A stretch of DNA of 64,000 nucleotides from JACMLD01 sp039919885 (GCA_039919885.1 JBDSEV010000002.1:96677-160676); one strand, 5' to 3'; shown: positions 8,970-18,990, counted from the stretch's first letter. Notes: generated by a model not told the origin, from the sequence alone. Numbers and translations are program-made.

Positions 8970-10802
8970 ATGACGACATTTTCGAGCCGCATGACCGCAT
9001 TTTTAATAGCCGGCAGGATATGGCTACTTACCAGCCTGGTACTGGGGTTAGGATGGTTGTTGTACAGTCTTTTTTTTGAAACATACAGCAGTGCCTGGAT
9101 AGGTCCTGTGGCAGGGCTCTGCGCGCTGGCGGGCAGTTTACCGGTACTGGTTGTACTGGCCGTTGTTATCCCGCGAATTGAAACGCATGACTGGCCGCAG
9201 GATAAGAAAATCCAAAGACTGGTGCTGACGGCTTTTATCTGCACCCTGCCTTATGGTTTTATCTGCGGCGGATTTTTTACCAGCAGCTTCCGGAACGATA
9301 ACCATTGGCTGGAATACCCACTGTATTCACTGGCTGCATCCGCGATACTGTTCGCCTGCAGCAGCGTTGCCATGTTACTGGCGGGGAACAGCATCACTCG
9401 TTTTTTTTCTTCTTATCACCATAACCATTCATTCACCCAAATCAATCAACAAATGGACACCGAACAATTACCCTACGCGATGCCTGCGGAAAAGGCACAT
9501 TCAAAAACATTCACGAAAGGCCTGATCACCGGGGCACTGATATTGCTGATGATGATTCCCACACTTTTTGTTATCAACCTGGTAACCGAACGGCAAAAAC
9601 GCCAGGAAGAAGTAGTAAAAGAAGTAAGCAGTAAATGGGCATCCGAACAAACCATTGCCGGACCTTACCTGTATATTCCTTATACCGCTAGTGAAATGGA
9701 TGACAACAAGAAAATTAGAACGGTTTCCAAACACCTGCTGCTGCTTCCAGATAACCTGGACATCACCGGCACCATCACCCCCGAAATAAGGCCGCGCTCA
9801 ATTTATAAAGTATTGCTGTATAAGAGCAGCCTCAAAAACAATGGAAACTTTACCATACGCATCCCAAAAGACATCAACATCGCTTCCCTGCAGCTGGCCG
9901 ATGCTAAAATCTGTTTTGGCATATCAGATTTTAAAGGCATAGAAGAAAAAATTGCCGTTAATTTCAAAGCTATCAATTACGAATTGTCCCCCGGCCTGCC
10001 GGCCAGCGAAATTGATGTAACCGGATTGTCTGCCCCCGTTAGTTTAACTACAGCAGACATTGGCAGCAGCATTAATTTTAATATGCAGCTGAAGATTAAA
10101 GGCAGTGAGCAATTGCATGTTGTGCCATTGAGCGGTAACAGCACCGTAGCACTGAGTTCCACCTGGCCCACCCCTTCCTTTGATGGCAATAATTTGCCGG
10201 GCGAAAGAAATGTAGACGAACATGGCTTTACGGCAAAGTGGGTTATCAATAAAGCGAACCTGCCATTCGGAACCGTATTACGCGGTGCTGCCTTCGATAA
10301 AAATAGTTTTGCATTCGGGGTAAGCATGCTGCAACCTGCAGACCAGTACGCTAAAACAATGCGTAGCGTAAAATATGCCATCCTGTTTATCGGGTTAACT
10401 TTTTCACTTTTCTTTATCGTGGAACTCATGCAAAAAAAGCCCCTCCATCCCGTGCAATATGTACTCGTTGGACTCGCGCTTGTTATTTTTTATACCTTAT
10501 TACTTTCTTTCAGCGAATTTATCCTATTCGACCAGGCATACGCCATTGCATCTGCCGCTACAATAATGCTGATTACCCTGTACGCTAAAAGTCATTTTGA
10601 AAGCTGGAAGACGGCTTCGCTTTTCGGCGGCGTGCTGTGCGGTTTGTACGGATTTATTTTCATCCTTATCCGTTTGGAAGATACCGCCCTGCTGGTAGGA
10701 AGTATTGGCTTGTTTTTGGTACTTGCTATAGTGATGTACGCAAGCAGAAAAATCAACTGGTACAATGCAACCATCAATAAAAATAATATTGCATCGGCCT
10801 AA
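8970..10802 (+). CDS. creD: CreD-family inner membrane protein with extra N-terminal membrane domain
   Basis: This is a protein of 610 residues. From about residue 166 it matches the whole CreD family (about 445 residues, as in Escherichia coli). That part has a first membrane helix (GLITGALILLMMIPTLFVIN), the segment ERQKRQEEVVKEVSSKWA, GPYLYIPY, a long periplasmic region, and a C-terminal cluster of helices from about residue 465 on. The first ~160 residues are an added module with about four membrane helices that ordinary CreD lacks. CreD is linked to envelope integrity and beta-lactam response, but its biochemical role is not known. An ATG at about 9452 could give a form without the extra module. 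Confidence 0.85.
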   Translation: MTTFSSRMTAFLIAGRIWLLTSLVLGLGWLLYSLFFETYSSAWIGPVAGLCALAGSLPVLVVLAVVIPRIETHDWPQDKKIQRLVLTAFICTLPYGFICGGFFTSSFRNDNHWLEYPLYSLAASAILFACSSVAMLLAGNSITRFFSSYHHNHSFTQINQQMDTEQLPYAMPAEKAHSKTFTKGLITGALILLMMIPTLFVINLVTERQKRQEEVVKEVSSKWASEQTIAGPYLYIPYTASEMDDNKKIRTVSKHLLLLPDNLDITGTITPEIRPRSIYKVLLYKSSLKNNGNFTIRIPKDINIASLQLADAKICFGISDFKGIEEKIAVNFKAINYELSPGLPASEIDVTGLSAPVSLTTADIGSSINFNMQLKIKGSEQLHVVPLSGNSTVALSSTWPTPSFDGNNLPGERNVDEHGFTAKWVINKANLPFGTVLRGAAFDKNSFAFGVSMLQPADQYAKTMRSVKYAILFIGLTFSLFFIVELMQKKPLHPVQYVLVGLALVIFYTLLLSFSEFILFDQAYAIASAATIMLITLYAKSHFESWKTASLFGGVLCGLYGFIFILIRLEDTALLVGSIGLFLVLAIVMYASRKINWYNATINKNNIASA

Positions 10803-10897
10803 CTGGCAATTATAAAAACAAAATAAACCTTCCGTCTTCATTTGCAGGAGGCCCGTTTTTTTCAAAGAAAGGGCGGAGCGGAGGAACACTAATTATC

Positions 10898-11266
10898 ATG
10901 AAAGCACAGAAATTTTCAATCAGAAACAGGGCCAGGAGTTTTCAGTATGCCTTTAGTGGGTTGTATCGTTTTTTAAGCACTACGCACAACGCTATTATTC
11001 ATGCGGGGGCTACTGTGGTAGTGATTGCGGTGGCCGTGGTGATAAAATTGCCGCTTGAAAAATTTCTTTTTGTTCTGGCTGCCATTGGTATGGTGTGGGT
11101 AGCAGAATTGTTCAACACCGCCATCGAACACATTTGTGACATGATTTCACCGCAGTTTCACCCAAGAATTAAAATTATCAAAGACCTGTCTGCTGCCGCA
11201 GTACTGGTTGCCGCACTGGTAGCAGTAGTAACCGCATGCATCATTTTTATACCTGCATTCTTATGA
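10898..11266 (+). CDS. dgkA: Diacylglycerol / undecaprenol kinase family protein
   Basis: This is a small integral membrane kinase of 122 residues, the usual length for the family. It phosphorylates diacylglycerol or, in many non-enteric bacteria, undecaprenol, feeding the lipid carrier pool used for cell-wall and surface glycan synthesis. The N-terminal amphipathic segment (RARSFQYAFSGLYRFLSTTH, then NAIIHA) is followed by three membrane helices. The catalytic signature is AELFNTAIEHICDMI, which includes the conserved Glu/Asn/Thr-Glu residues. The stop overlaps the next start (ATGA), indicating translational coupling. Confidence 0.9.
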   Translation: MKAQKFSIRNRARSFQYAFSGLYRFLSTTHNAIIHAGATVVVIAVAVVIKLPLEKFLFVLAAIGMVWVAELFNTAIEHICDMISPQFHPRIKIIKDLSAAAVLVAALVAVVTACIIFIPAFL

Positions 11267-11949
11267 TCAAAGTACATTCAATACAACGCCGGTGGATATA
11301 TATCTACCTGCTTAAAACAGAAATACAGCGCCTGCTGCTTACCTCGGTTGGATTTGGGTTTTTATTATTACTGGCAAGAACGGTTTATACCGGCGGGATC
11401 ACCTTTTTCTTCCTGGTATGGAACCTGTTCCTTGCTTTTATACCCTATTTTTTATCGTACACCTTAACCCTGCGTCCCGCATGGGCAAAAAATAAATGGA
11501 AATTTTCATTGGCACTGGTAACCTGGTTGCTGTTTGTTCCCAATTCTTTTTACATGCTCACCGACCTGTTTCATTTATATGACAGTGCTTCTGTGCCCCG
11601 CTGGTACGACCTGCTGCTGATTTTTTGTTTTGCATGGAATGCATTGCTGATGGGCATTTTATCTGTGCGGCACATAGAAAAAATAATACAGTCCAGGTGG
11701 CATTACCGTACGGACTGGTTGTTTGTATACCCGGTGATGCTATTGAATGCATTGGGCATCTACATCGGCAGGTACCTGCGTTTTAACAGCTGGGATGTGG
11801 TTAGCAATCCTTTTCACCTGGTGGCAGATATTGTACGCCTGGTTATTCATCCCATTGCGTATAAGGATGCGTGGGCCATGGTATGCTGCTTTTCTTTTTT
11901 CCTTAGTATCCTTTATATGACTCTCAGAAAATTGAGCAGGCCCATGTAA
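11263..11949 (+). CDS. DUF1361 membrane protein
   Basis: This 228-residue membrane protein has six to seven hydrophobic segments and the DUF1361 hallmarks: AFIPYFLSY, WLLFVPNSFYMLTDLFHL and YIGRYLRFNSWDVVSNP. The start at 11263 overlaps the stop of the kinase gene as ATGA; the longer reading from 11236 would be internal to that gene. The family's function is unknown. Coupling to a lipid kinase hints at envelope lipid metabolism, but that is inference. A strong hairpin downstream ends the unit. Confidence 0.85.
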   Translation: MIKVHSIQRRWIYIYLLKTEIQRLLLTSVGFGFLLLLARTVYTGGITFFFLVWNLFLAFIPYFLSYTLTLRPAWAKNKWKFSLALVTWLLFVPNSFYMLTDLFHLYDSASVPRWYDLLLIFCFAWNALLMGILSVRHIEKIIQSRWHYRTDWLFVYPVMLLNALGIYIGRYLRFNSWDVVSNPFHLVADIVRLVIHPIAYKDAWAMVCCFSFFLSILYMTLRKLSRPM

Positions 11950-11985
11950 GCAGCCGCAGCAACCGGTTGCACACCCTGGCCCAAA

Positions 11986-12022
11986 AAAGCCCCCATATTG
12001 CTTTTGGCAACATGGGGGCTTT
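11986..12022. terminator. Bidirectional intrinsic terminator
   Basis: A perfect 11-bp stem (AAAGCCCCCAT with ATGGGGGCTTT) encloses a 15-base loop. It has A-rich sequence on one side and T-rich on the other. It sits between two convergent genes and can serve both. Confidence 0.8.
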
Positions 12023-12039
12023 CGCTATGAAAAATGTTA

Positions 12040-15000
12040 TTAGAAATCTATTCCCATTCCAAAATACCAAATCGGCTTTCCGCGAAAGAAACGGTCCATG
12101 GTCCAGGCAGCATCCAATTTTAAAAAGTAGCCCAGTAGGGTACTGCGGGCACCAAAACCATAGCCACCTACAAAAGGTCCAATACCGCCCGCTTTTATAT
12201 TAACGGAAACAGGGTTAAGGGGGTCGCTGGCATCCCTGTAAACAATATGCGGCCGCTCAATTTTATTGTACCCGCCGTTCCATGCAGATCCGAGATCAAT
12301 GAACTGCGTAAGCTGAAAATTACGAAGAAAGGCGTTGTTGATTGGCTTGTTAAAGAAAGTTGTAAAAACCGGTAGCCGGAACTCACTGTTGATAACGACC
12401 GCATTGTTTCCGTTGGCCACATTCTGGTTGAAGCCGCGCATGTTAACCGCCAGCGACTGATATGCGTAGTCGGGATCCTGCGGTGCAATACCGGTATTGG
12501 CTTTCGGAAATAACCAGCCATCGGCACCACCGAGGTAATACAATGTTTTCTGGTTGCCCCAGCTAAAGTCTGCGCCAACACGGCCGGCCCAGATGAAATT
12601 TCGGTAGATAGGGTAGTAATAACGGATATCTGTACCAAAATTAAAATTGCCCCTGCCACCGTTTACCGTATCCTTTTTCAGGTTATTGTTGAAATCGAGG
12701 TATACTTTATACCGCAGCCCTTTATAGATATTGGTAGTGGGCGTAATCGTGTTGTCATAAACATACTCAATGTGGCTAAGCAGGAAAGATTGCTTATCAT
12801 CCGGCATCTTCAATGACAGATCGCTGGAGCCACGGGTAACATATTTGTCAGTACGCAGGCCTACGGAGATGCGAATACTTTTAAGTTTGTCGAACGGGTA
12901 TTTTACAATTCCCTGGTAAAGGTTGGTATATAGTTTAACGTCAAAATTATTGATTACACCAACCTGGGTCTCACGGTAATACACCGCGGAATAATCGAGG
13001 CGTTTCTTGAGGTAATCAAAACGTCCAAACCATTCGCCGCCTGCATCAAACAGGGAATTATTGGTACTGATAAAAGGTGAGTTACCCCCTGTGCCGCTAC
13101 CAATACCAACACCTGAGCCAACCGTGTTGATAAGCGGTATGCGCATGGCACCTGTAAACCGGAGATCTTCCATTACATCAAACACGCTTGCTTTTAATAA
13201 GCCATTGAACCCGCCACTGCTGTTCAATACAATCGGAAGGCTTCCCGTATAGGGCTGGAAGCGGTTTACCAGCACATCGTTGCTAAAACCCGCTGATACA
13301 TTGTCGCCAAAAAATTTAAGTTTATAATCGTAATGCTTTGCTTTGGTTAACACGGAAGGCGGCAGGCTACTGAAACGGTCATCGGCACTTACTGTATTGT
13401 TGCCGGGTATGATGGCATCCTTTTTCTCGTTTTCAAATTCATTTTCAAAGGCATCTTTCTTTGCAGCAGTATCTGATGCCGCAGATTCAATCAGCTTTGC
13501 AGCCTGGGCACTCGCAATGCGTTCCGATTCAATCGTTTTACGCCGGAAATCAGTTGGCCGCGGGTTGATGTTTCTTTTTTTGAGGTTGTTGTCGTCTACT
13601 TTTAATTTATACATAAAAAGCAGATCCCCTTCCTGTCTTACTTCACTTACCAGGCCATTGTCGCCTGCAATTTTTGTTTCTTTCAAACTGCTCTGGTAAT
13701 TGGTCAACGGGAAGACATATGCAGAATCATTGGTTAGTGAAAACGTAAATACAGAATCGGGTTCATTTTTTTTATTGAGTGTTAACACAGAGTCCAGTTC
13801 CTTGCTATCCGGATTGTGCAGGATCTCGTCGCCAATTTTATAGACGGTATCAACGCCGGCCCTTCTGGTAGTAAAAAATCCTGCCCAGCGGTTGCCAATA
13901 CCGTTTTCGTCACTCACATAGGTAAAATGCGCAGTATTGTATTGTGCGGGATAGCGTGCATTGCCATACCGCACCCGGCTTAGCTGAGAAATTTGTTTGT
14001 ATTCGCTTTTGTTCCAGTTGTCTACCAGGAAGATATTGTAATGATTGTCTGAAGGCAGCACGGTATCACCGGTTGCTGCCTGCGCACCCGGCCGGTTAGA
14101 CGAATAAATAATTCCAGTTTTGCCTGGGAAAGCTACAAAACTCGCATCAAGGTCATCATACACATCATTTGTTATTTGTTCAATAGCCTGGTTGTCTATC
14201 TTGTAAGTGAAAATGTCCGACTGGCCGTTGCGCACTGCGCTAAACAACAATGTGTTTTTATCCAGCATGTATTTCACGTCCTGCACCTGGTCGAATTCAG
14301 GAATATCCTGTTTGATGGTTTTGTATTTTTTCAGCAAGTCATATACAAACAGTTTTACTTTGCCTTCTGCATTGTAGATCACCGCCAGGTTATTTCCTTT
14401 ACCATCCCATGCAATGAGCGGGTAATTAGGGTTGAGTTCTTTTTCTTCCATCAGCACACCGGTCTTGAGCAACACTTTACGGTTCACAAAATTTTCATGC
14501 AGTACCACGCAATATTTACCGTTTTTATATTCAGTAATGGCGTAGGTCTGGCTGCGTGGCGCAGGGTTGGGTGAGTAACGAAAGAAATTCTTATGCGTAG
14601 TTACTTCTTCCGTAGTTTGTACCGAACCCTTGGGCTGGTTTCGCCGCCCCCGGATATCTTTATCGTACCGGTCCTGCTGATAGGCCATAAAATCCTTCAG
14701 CACTTCTTTAAACTTCTTTTTTGCGATACGGTTGGAGGCGCTGTTGAGGTTGCGGTATACGCGCGCCAGGTAAAGAAAATAAGTAACATTTTCTTTTTTA
14801 TACTTTTCAGAAACATAATACCAGAAAGCATGTCCCGCCAGCAGCGGTTTATCAAACGCCAGCTGGTAAAAATTGCGGTAGGTGCCGGAGAGGATGGCTG
14901 ATTTTAATTTGTCGTCCAGCTCGGTGCTCCAGTTTTCTGCCGCGTAATCTACATAGCCGTCCGTTAGCCATTTGGGCAGGTCCAACAAAGCCTGGTTGGC

Positions 15001-15471
15001 TGCAAATTCCCCCAGGTCGTCCCCGAATAAAATATTATCCAGTAAGATTTTTGCAAGCCCGCTGCGTACCTGGCGGCGCAGGCTGGCGTGGTCCCCATCA
15101 AAATACACCAGCATTTTATTATTCACCAGCTTGGTTGTGCCGCCGGAGGTTTGCCAGTCGAGGCTTAGCCCGATATTAGACTGTTGCAGCTCATCATAGC
15201 TATTATAAATAACAATGTTGGCGCGGCGCTGCAGGCCGTATTCAACAAAACTTTCTATATCGGGGAGTTCTTTTTCTGCTACCTGGGCCACGTATTTGGC
15301 CAAGGGTTCACCATTTTGGGAATAATAAGAGTTGAAATTGTCAGTCTGGTAATAGGCCCATTTAAATTTTTTATATTGAACCCTGTTTTTGCCAAATTCT
15401 GTAGTGCTTAATTGTGCAAAAGTTAACGTATAAAAAAAGAGCCCAGTTATAAGCAATGTAATTTTCTCCAT
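12040..15471 (-). CDS. Very large TolB-like / BamA-like outer-membrane protein
   Basis: This is an exported protein of 1143 residues, read from the ATG at 15471 because the signal peptide starts there (MEKITLLITGLFFYTLTFAQ). The first ~300 residues resemble the gluzincin-like or tetratricopeptide-like N-terminus of such proteins (VQYKKFKWAYYQTDNFNSYY, later WLTDGYVDYAAENW). Residues of about 300-560 carry WD40/TolB-type beta-propeller repeats (NLAVIYNAEGKVKLFVYD, SDIFTYKI, GIIYSSNRPG). The C-terminal ~400 residues look like a BamA/Omp85-type barrel (YKGLRYKVYLDFNN, FDGRV-like strands, ending WYFGMGIDF). The three-part layout recurs in Bacteroidota and its role is not known. It is transcribed alone and shares a terminator with the convergent DUF1361 gene. 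Confidence 0.75.
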   Translation of the reverse strand: MEKITLLITGLFFYTLTFAQLSTTEFGKNRVQYKKFKWAYYQTDNFNSYYSQNGEPLAKYVAQVAEKELPDIESFVEYGLQRRANIVIYNSYDELQQSNIGLSLDWQTSGGTTKLVNNKMLVYFDGDHASLRRQVRSGLAKILLDNILFGDDLGEFAANQALLDLPKWLTDGYVDYAAENWSTELDDKLKSAILSGTYRNFYQLAFDKPLLAGHAFWYYVSEKYKKENVTYFLYLARVYRNLNSASNRIAKKKFKEVLKDFMAYQQDRYDKDIRGRRNQPKGSVQTTEEVTTHKNFFRYSPNPAPRSQTYAITEYKNGKYCVVLHENFVNRKVLLKTGVLMEEKELNPNYPLIAWDGKGNNLAVIYNAEGKVKLFVYDLLKKYKTIKQDIPEFDQVQDVKYMLDKNTLLFSAVRNGQSDIFTYKIDNQAIEQITNDVYDDLDASFVAFPGKTGIIYSSNRPGAQAATGDTVLPSDNHYNIFLVDNWNKSEYKQISQLSRVRYGNARYPAQYNTAHFTYVSDENGIGNRWAGFFTTRRAGVDTVYKIGDEILHNPDSKELDSVLTLNKKNEPDSVFTFSLTNDSAYVFPLTNYQSSLKETKIAGDNGLVSEVRQEGDLLFMYKLKVDDNNLKKRNINPRPTDFRRKTIESERIASAQAAKLIESAASDTAAKKDAFENEFENEKKDAIIPGNNTVSADDRFSSLPPSVLTKAKHYDYKLKFFGDNVSAGFSNDVLVNRFQPYTGSLPIVLNSSGGFNGLLKASVFDVMEDLRFTGAMRIPLINTVGSGVGIGSGTGGNSPFISTNNSLFDAGGEWFGRFDYLKKRLDYSAVYYRETQVGVINNFDVKLYTNLYQGIVKYPFDKLKSIRISVGLRTDKYVTRGSSDLSLKMPDDKQSFLLSHIEYVYDNTITPTTNIYKGLRYKVYLDFNNNLKKDTVNGGRGNFNFGTDIRYYYPIYRNFIWAGRVGADFSWGNQKTLYYLGGADGWLFPKANTGIAPQDPDYAYQSLAVNMRGFNQNVANGNNAVVINSEFRLPVFTTFFNKPINNAFLRNFQLTQFIDLGSAWNGGYNKIERPHIVYRDASDPLNPVSVNIKAGGIGPFVGGYGFGARSTLLGYFLKLDAAWTMDRFFRGKPIWYFGMGIDF

Positions 15472-15708
15472 GCTAAAAAGTTGCTGTGTCAAACTATTCT
15501 TCTGAAATTGCATACCGGATGTTTAGTAATTAAAATTATGCTATTTGAGTGATATCGGGGAATTGCCTGTATTTCAAAAATCACACTGTTCGATGCCCTT
15601 TTACAGGCTCCATTTGCTTCTTTCCCGGCCCGCTATGGGCGGCAGGCAAGGTAAAGCATGCAGGGTTATTTCGCACCGGTAAAACAGTATTAAAAAAATG
15701 AATCGATT

Positions 15709-16353
15709 ATGTTTACAGTTACGTCTTTTACGTTTAGCCCGATTGCAGAAAATACCTATGTCTTAAATAACGAAACAGGCGATTGTATCATTATAGACCC
15801 GGGCTGTTATTTCGCTGCTGAACGTAAGGCGCTGGCTGATTTTATTGCTTCAAACCGGCTGCGCCCTAAATATTTGTTAAATACACATTGTCATCTCGAT
15901 CATGTATTCGGCAATAAATTCACGCACGAAACCTGGCAGCTTACGCCTTACATCCACCCCAATGAAGCGGTGGTACTGGAAAACGCCGGAGCCGCCGGTC
16001 TAAGCTGGGGAATGCCTTTCGATAACTACACAGGTACCCTCCACTTTTTACGTGAAGGCGAGGAAATTAGGTTGGGTACAGATAAGTTAAAAGTGTTGTT
16101 TGCTCCCGGCCACAGCCCCGGACACGTCTGCTTTTACTGTGCGGACCAGCATTTTTTGATTGGGGGTGATGTGCTGTTTAAGATGAGTGTAGGCAGAACC
16201 GATTTGCCGGGGAGCAATACCGAAACACTGCTGAACAGCATCCGTAACGTGCTGTTTGTACTTCCAGATGAAACGGTGGTATATCCCGGTCATGGCGAAA
16301 GCACCGAAATCGGGTTTGAAAAACAACACAATCCATACGTGCAGCAACGGTAG
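15709..16353 (+). CDS. MBL-fold metallo-hydrolase (glyoxalase II-like)
   Basis: This is a 214-residue cytoplasmic hydrolase of the metallo-beta-lactamase fold. The metal-binding set is complete: NTHCHLDH (HxHxDH) near residue 65, GHSPGHVC (His) near 130, GGDVLF (Asp) near 151 and VYPGHG (His) near 193. The N-terminus, FSPIAENTYVLNNETGDCII, is typical of YcbL/GloB-like proteins that open thioesters such as S-lactoylglutathione or similar adducts. The true substrate cannot be told from sequence. It stands alone, with a flippase gene converging from the other side. Confidence 0.9.
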   Translation: MFTVTSFTFSPIAENTYVLNNETGDCIIIDPGCYFAAERKALADFIASNRLRPKYLLNTHCHLDHVFGNKFTHETWQLTPYIHPNEAVVLENAGAAGLSWGMPFDNYTGTLHFLREGEEIRLGTDKLKVLFAPGHSPGHVCFYCADQHFLIGGDVLFKMSVGRTDLPGSNTETLLNSIRNVLFVLPDETVVYPGHGESTEIGFEKQHNPYVQQR

Positions 16354-16389
16354 CGCCGGCAATGCCAGCAAGAAATGATGCCCGGCGCT
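16352..16389. terminator. Hairpin overlapping the metallo-hydrolase stop codon
   Basis: AGCGCCGG pairs with CCGGCGCT across a 22-base loop. It lies directly at the 3' end of the metallo-hydrolase gene, but no T-run follows on the plus strand, so a terminator role is only possible. Confidence 0.3.
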
Positions 16390-16558
16390 TAGTGCAGCAA
16401 CCAACCCTGTTAACCTTTTGGCGTGCCGTGCTGCAGCCTGCAAACCGGAATAGTATCCCGGGTGCCACTTTGCGGAAGAGGTAGTCCGTACGCATGTGGT
16501 ACAAGGCGATGGAATATTACCTGTCGGAGGAATGCCTGCTACAAGAGATGCTGTGCAA

Positions 16559-18061
16559 TCAGCGCAAATATTTGCCGATTAGCGGCAATTTCTGAAATTC
16601 TTTTTTTTCGATTTTTAGAATAAAAACCAGGAAAGCAGCCAGCAATGCGAGGCCCAGTGAAATACTAAAGATAAAAGAAGTCAACAAATGCGTAATGCCT
16701 TTGTGCAGCAGGAAGAGCAATACTACAATTACCATATAGGCCAGCAGTTTTTTCCAGGCATACGGCACGCGGTAATACTTCTGCCCCAGTACAAAAGACA
16801 TGACCATCATGCTGCCATAACAAAAAAAAGTGGCCCAGGCGCAGGCCATATAGCCATAATACGGAATAAAAATATAATTAATGGTAAGCGTAATGGTTGC
16901 CCCGGCGATTGTTATCCAGGCGCCGGTAACATTTTTGTTCGTTAGCTTATACCAAATGGAAAGATTGTAATAGATACCCAAAAACATATTGGCGAGCAAC
17001 AGGATGGGTACTACTTTTAAACCTGCCCACATGGCTTTGTTATTGATGAAATATTTCCAGATATCCAGGAACAGCGCCACAATCAGGAACATGGTGCAAA
17101 TTGTAATTACAAAAAATTTCATCACCCGGGCGTACACTTTTTGCGGGTTATCGCCGGTAGACTGCTTAAAGAAGAAGGGTTCGGCACCCATTTTAAATGC
17201 CTGGATAAACAGGGTTATCAGGATAGACAGTTTATAACAGGCGCTATAGGTACCCACGTCCGCATGCTTGGCCGACTCGGTGATACCCGGCGACCACCAG
17301 CCGAGCATTATCCTGTCAAAAGTTTCGTTTACAACCCCGCCAAAATTCACGATCACCAGGGGAAGCGAGTACAGGATCATTTCCTTCCAGAAAGTTTTAT
17401 CAAACTCCCACCTGAAAGCAATCAATTCCTTCCATAGCAACAACAAAGCGAAGGCGGCCTGGATTACATTGGCTATTATAATGTAGCCGACGCCATCGTT
17501 TTTATTGTAAAACAATCGCACGATACTGTTGGAGTTGGCGTCCAGCAGGCGGGGGCAAACAGAAATAAGAAAATAAGTAACGCCAATATTTACAAGTACA
17601 CTGCTAACGCGTATCGCCGCAAATTTTATTGGTCTTCCGTCCTGCCGCAATTTGGCCAGCGGTACCAGTGCCAGGGTATCAAAAGCAATAATTAAAGCGC
17701 CCCAGGTAATATATTCGGGATGTTCTTTTACAGAGATTAACTTTGCAATGGCATTGTTGAAAAGAATCATAGTGGTCGCCAATACCAGGGTAGTGCAGAT
17801 GAGTGAAACGCTGGCTGTATTGTATAGTTTTTTTCTGCTTTCTTCCTTTTGTGCAAACCGGAAATAAGCGGTTTCCATTCCATAGGTGAAAAAAACAGTA
17901 AAGAAAGGTATCACAGAATACACGAGGCTATATTCGCCAAACTGGGGGGTGGTCAGTTTAAGGGTGAGATAGGGGAGCATCAGGTAATTGAGGAACCTGG
18001 AAAATATGGTACTTACCCCATACCAGAGTGTCTGCCCGGCCAGATTCTTTATTCCGCTCAA
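16559..18061 (-). CDS. Oligosaccharide flippase family protein (Wzx-like)
   Basis: This is a 500-residue polytopic inner-membrane protein of the MOP superfamily, with about 14 hydrophobic segments. The start, GIKNLAGQTLWYGVSTIFSR, then FLNYLMLPYLT is the characteristic first helix of polysaccharide-biosynthesis flippases, and the C-terminus is a short basic tail (KLPLIGKYLR). It likely moves a lipid-linked glycan across the inner membrane. No glycosyltransferase genes lie next to it, so the glycan is unknown; galE and rfbA are more than 20 kb away. Confidence 0.85.
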   Translation of the reverse strand: MSGIKNLAGQTLWYGVSTIFSRFLNYLMLPYLTLKLTTPQFGEYSLVYSVIPFFTVFFTYGMETAYFRFAQKEESRKKLYNTASVSLICTTLVLATTMILFNNAIAKLISVKEHPEYITWGALIIAFDTLALVPLAKLRQDGRPIKFAAIRVSSVLVNIGVTYFLISVCPRLLDANSNSIVRLFYNKNDGVGYIIIANVIQAAFALLLLWKELIAFRWEFDKTFWKEMILYSLPLVIVNFGGVVNETFDRIMLGWWSPGITESAKHADVGTYSACYKLSILITLFIQAFKMGAEPFFFKQSTGDNPQKVYARVMKFFVITICTMFLIVALFLDIWKYFINNKAMWAGLKVVPILLLANMFLGIYYNLSIWYKLTNKNVTGAWITIAGATITLTINYIFIPYYGYMACAWATFFCYGSMMVMSFVLGQKYYRVPYAWKKLLAYMVIVVLLFLLHKGITHLLTSFIFSISLGLALLAAFLVFILKIEKKEFQKLPLIGKYLR

Positions 18062-18180
18062 AAGATAAATGATTTTGGCAAATGTAGTTTTTTTGTATCG
18101 CGGATGTTTCTTTTTTAACTTTCTTTATTGGGCAACGAAATGCCGCTGACCAGCATCTTTAAAGAAAATAAAAACAGGGT

Positions 18181-18990
18181 ATGAAAAAGTTAGTGACCGT
18201 ATGGGTATCGTTGATGACCGTTTTGGCGCTGGCCGCACAACCGCAGGCCACAGAAGGTAAAATAGAATTTCAGAAAACACAGCAACCGGCCGCCTTTATT
18301 ACCGTTCCTTACCCAGACGATGTAGTGGAAAAAGCTATTGAAGACTACATGTCAAGAAAAGGTGCGAAAAGCGGATCCAACAGCGGATTTAAACTGTACC
18401 GTAGCTATAAATTAAGCAGTACACAGGAGAACAACAGCGATCTTTATTTTAAGGTGAACAGGAAAAGCAGGTCAGAGAAGGATGTGTCTGTAATTGCGCT
18501 GGTGGTGGGCAAAAGTACAGAAGATATTAAGACCCGAAAGCTGGACAGCAGCGGCAATACCCTGGAGGGTGCAAAAGAATTGCTGACTGATATGGTGCCG
18601 GCACTTGAAGCCTATAATTTAAATGTACAGATAGACGATCAGCAGGACGTCATCAAAAAAGCGAAGAAAAAATACGACGGCCTGATAGATGACGAAAAGG
18701 ATGCGAACAATAAAATTAAGGACCTGGAGCAAAAGCTTGCGCAGAATAAGTTGGATCAGAAATCACAAGCGGAACAAATCAGGAGTAATATCCCTTCGGA
18801 CGACAAAGCCATGCAGAAAGCAAACAAAAAGATGCGGAACCTGGTAGACGATGAAAGCAGCGCGGAAAAGAAAATTAGAAACCTGCAGGACAAACTGGAA
18901 CAAAACAAAAGAGACCAGCAGAAACAGCAGGATGAAGTAAATAAACAGCAGGATATTTTAGGCACCCTGATGGCAAAACGCAAAGGATAA
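18181..18990 (+). CDS. Secreted coiled-coil protein with an internal duplication
   Basis: This is a 269-residue exported protein of unknown function. The signal peptide is MKKLVTVWVSLMTVLALAAQ. A globular part (residues 25-150) follows, with ITVPYPDDVVEKAIEDYMSR and a beta-rich stretch. The C-terminal 110 residues are highly charged coiled coil. This half contains two similar copies: KKKYDGLIDDEKDANNKIKD, then LEQKLAQNK at about 162-190, and NKKMRNLVDDESSAEKKIRN, then LQDKLEQNK at about 215-243. An intrinsic-terminator-like hairpin lies 26 bp downstream. I do not recognise a named family. Confidence 0.7.
   Translation: MKKLVTVWVSLMTVLALAAQPQATEGKIEFQKTQQPAAFITVPYPDDVVEKAIEDYMSRKGAKSGSNSGFKLYRSYKLSSTQENNSDLYFKVNRKSRSEKDVSVIALVVGKSTEDIKTRKLDSSGNTLEGAKELLTDMVPALEAYNLNVQIDDQQDVIKKAKKKYDGLIDDEKDANNKIKDLEQKLAQNKLDQKSQAEQIRSNIPSDDKAMQKANKKMRNLVDDESSAEKKIRNLQDKLEQNKRDQQKQQDEVNKQQDILGTLMAKRKG

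Noticed and set aside
16494..16595. Short plus-strand ORF (MWYKAMEYYLSEE...)
   Set aside because: It has only 33 codons and overlaps the flippase 3' end in antisense; I have no supporting evidence.
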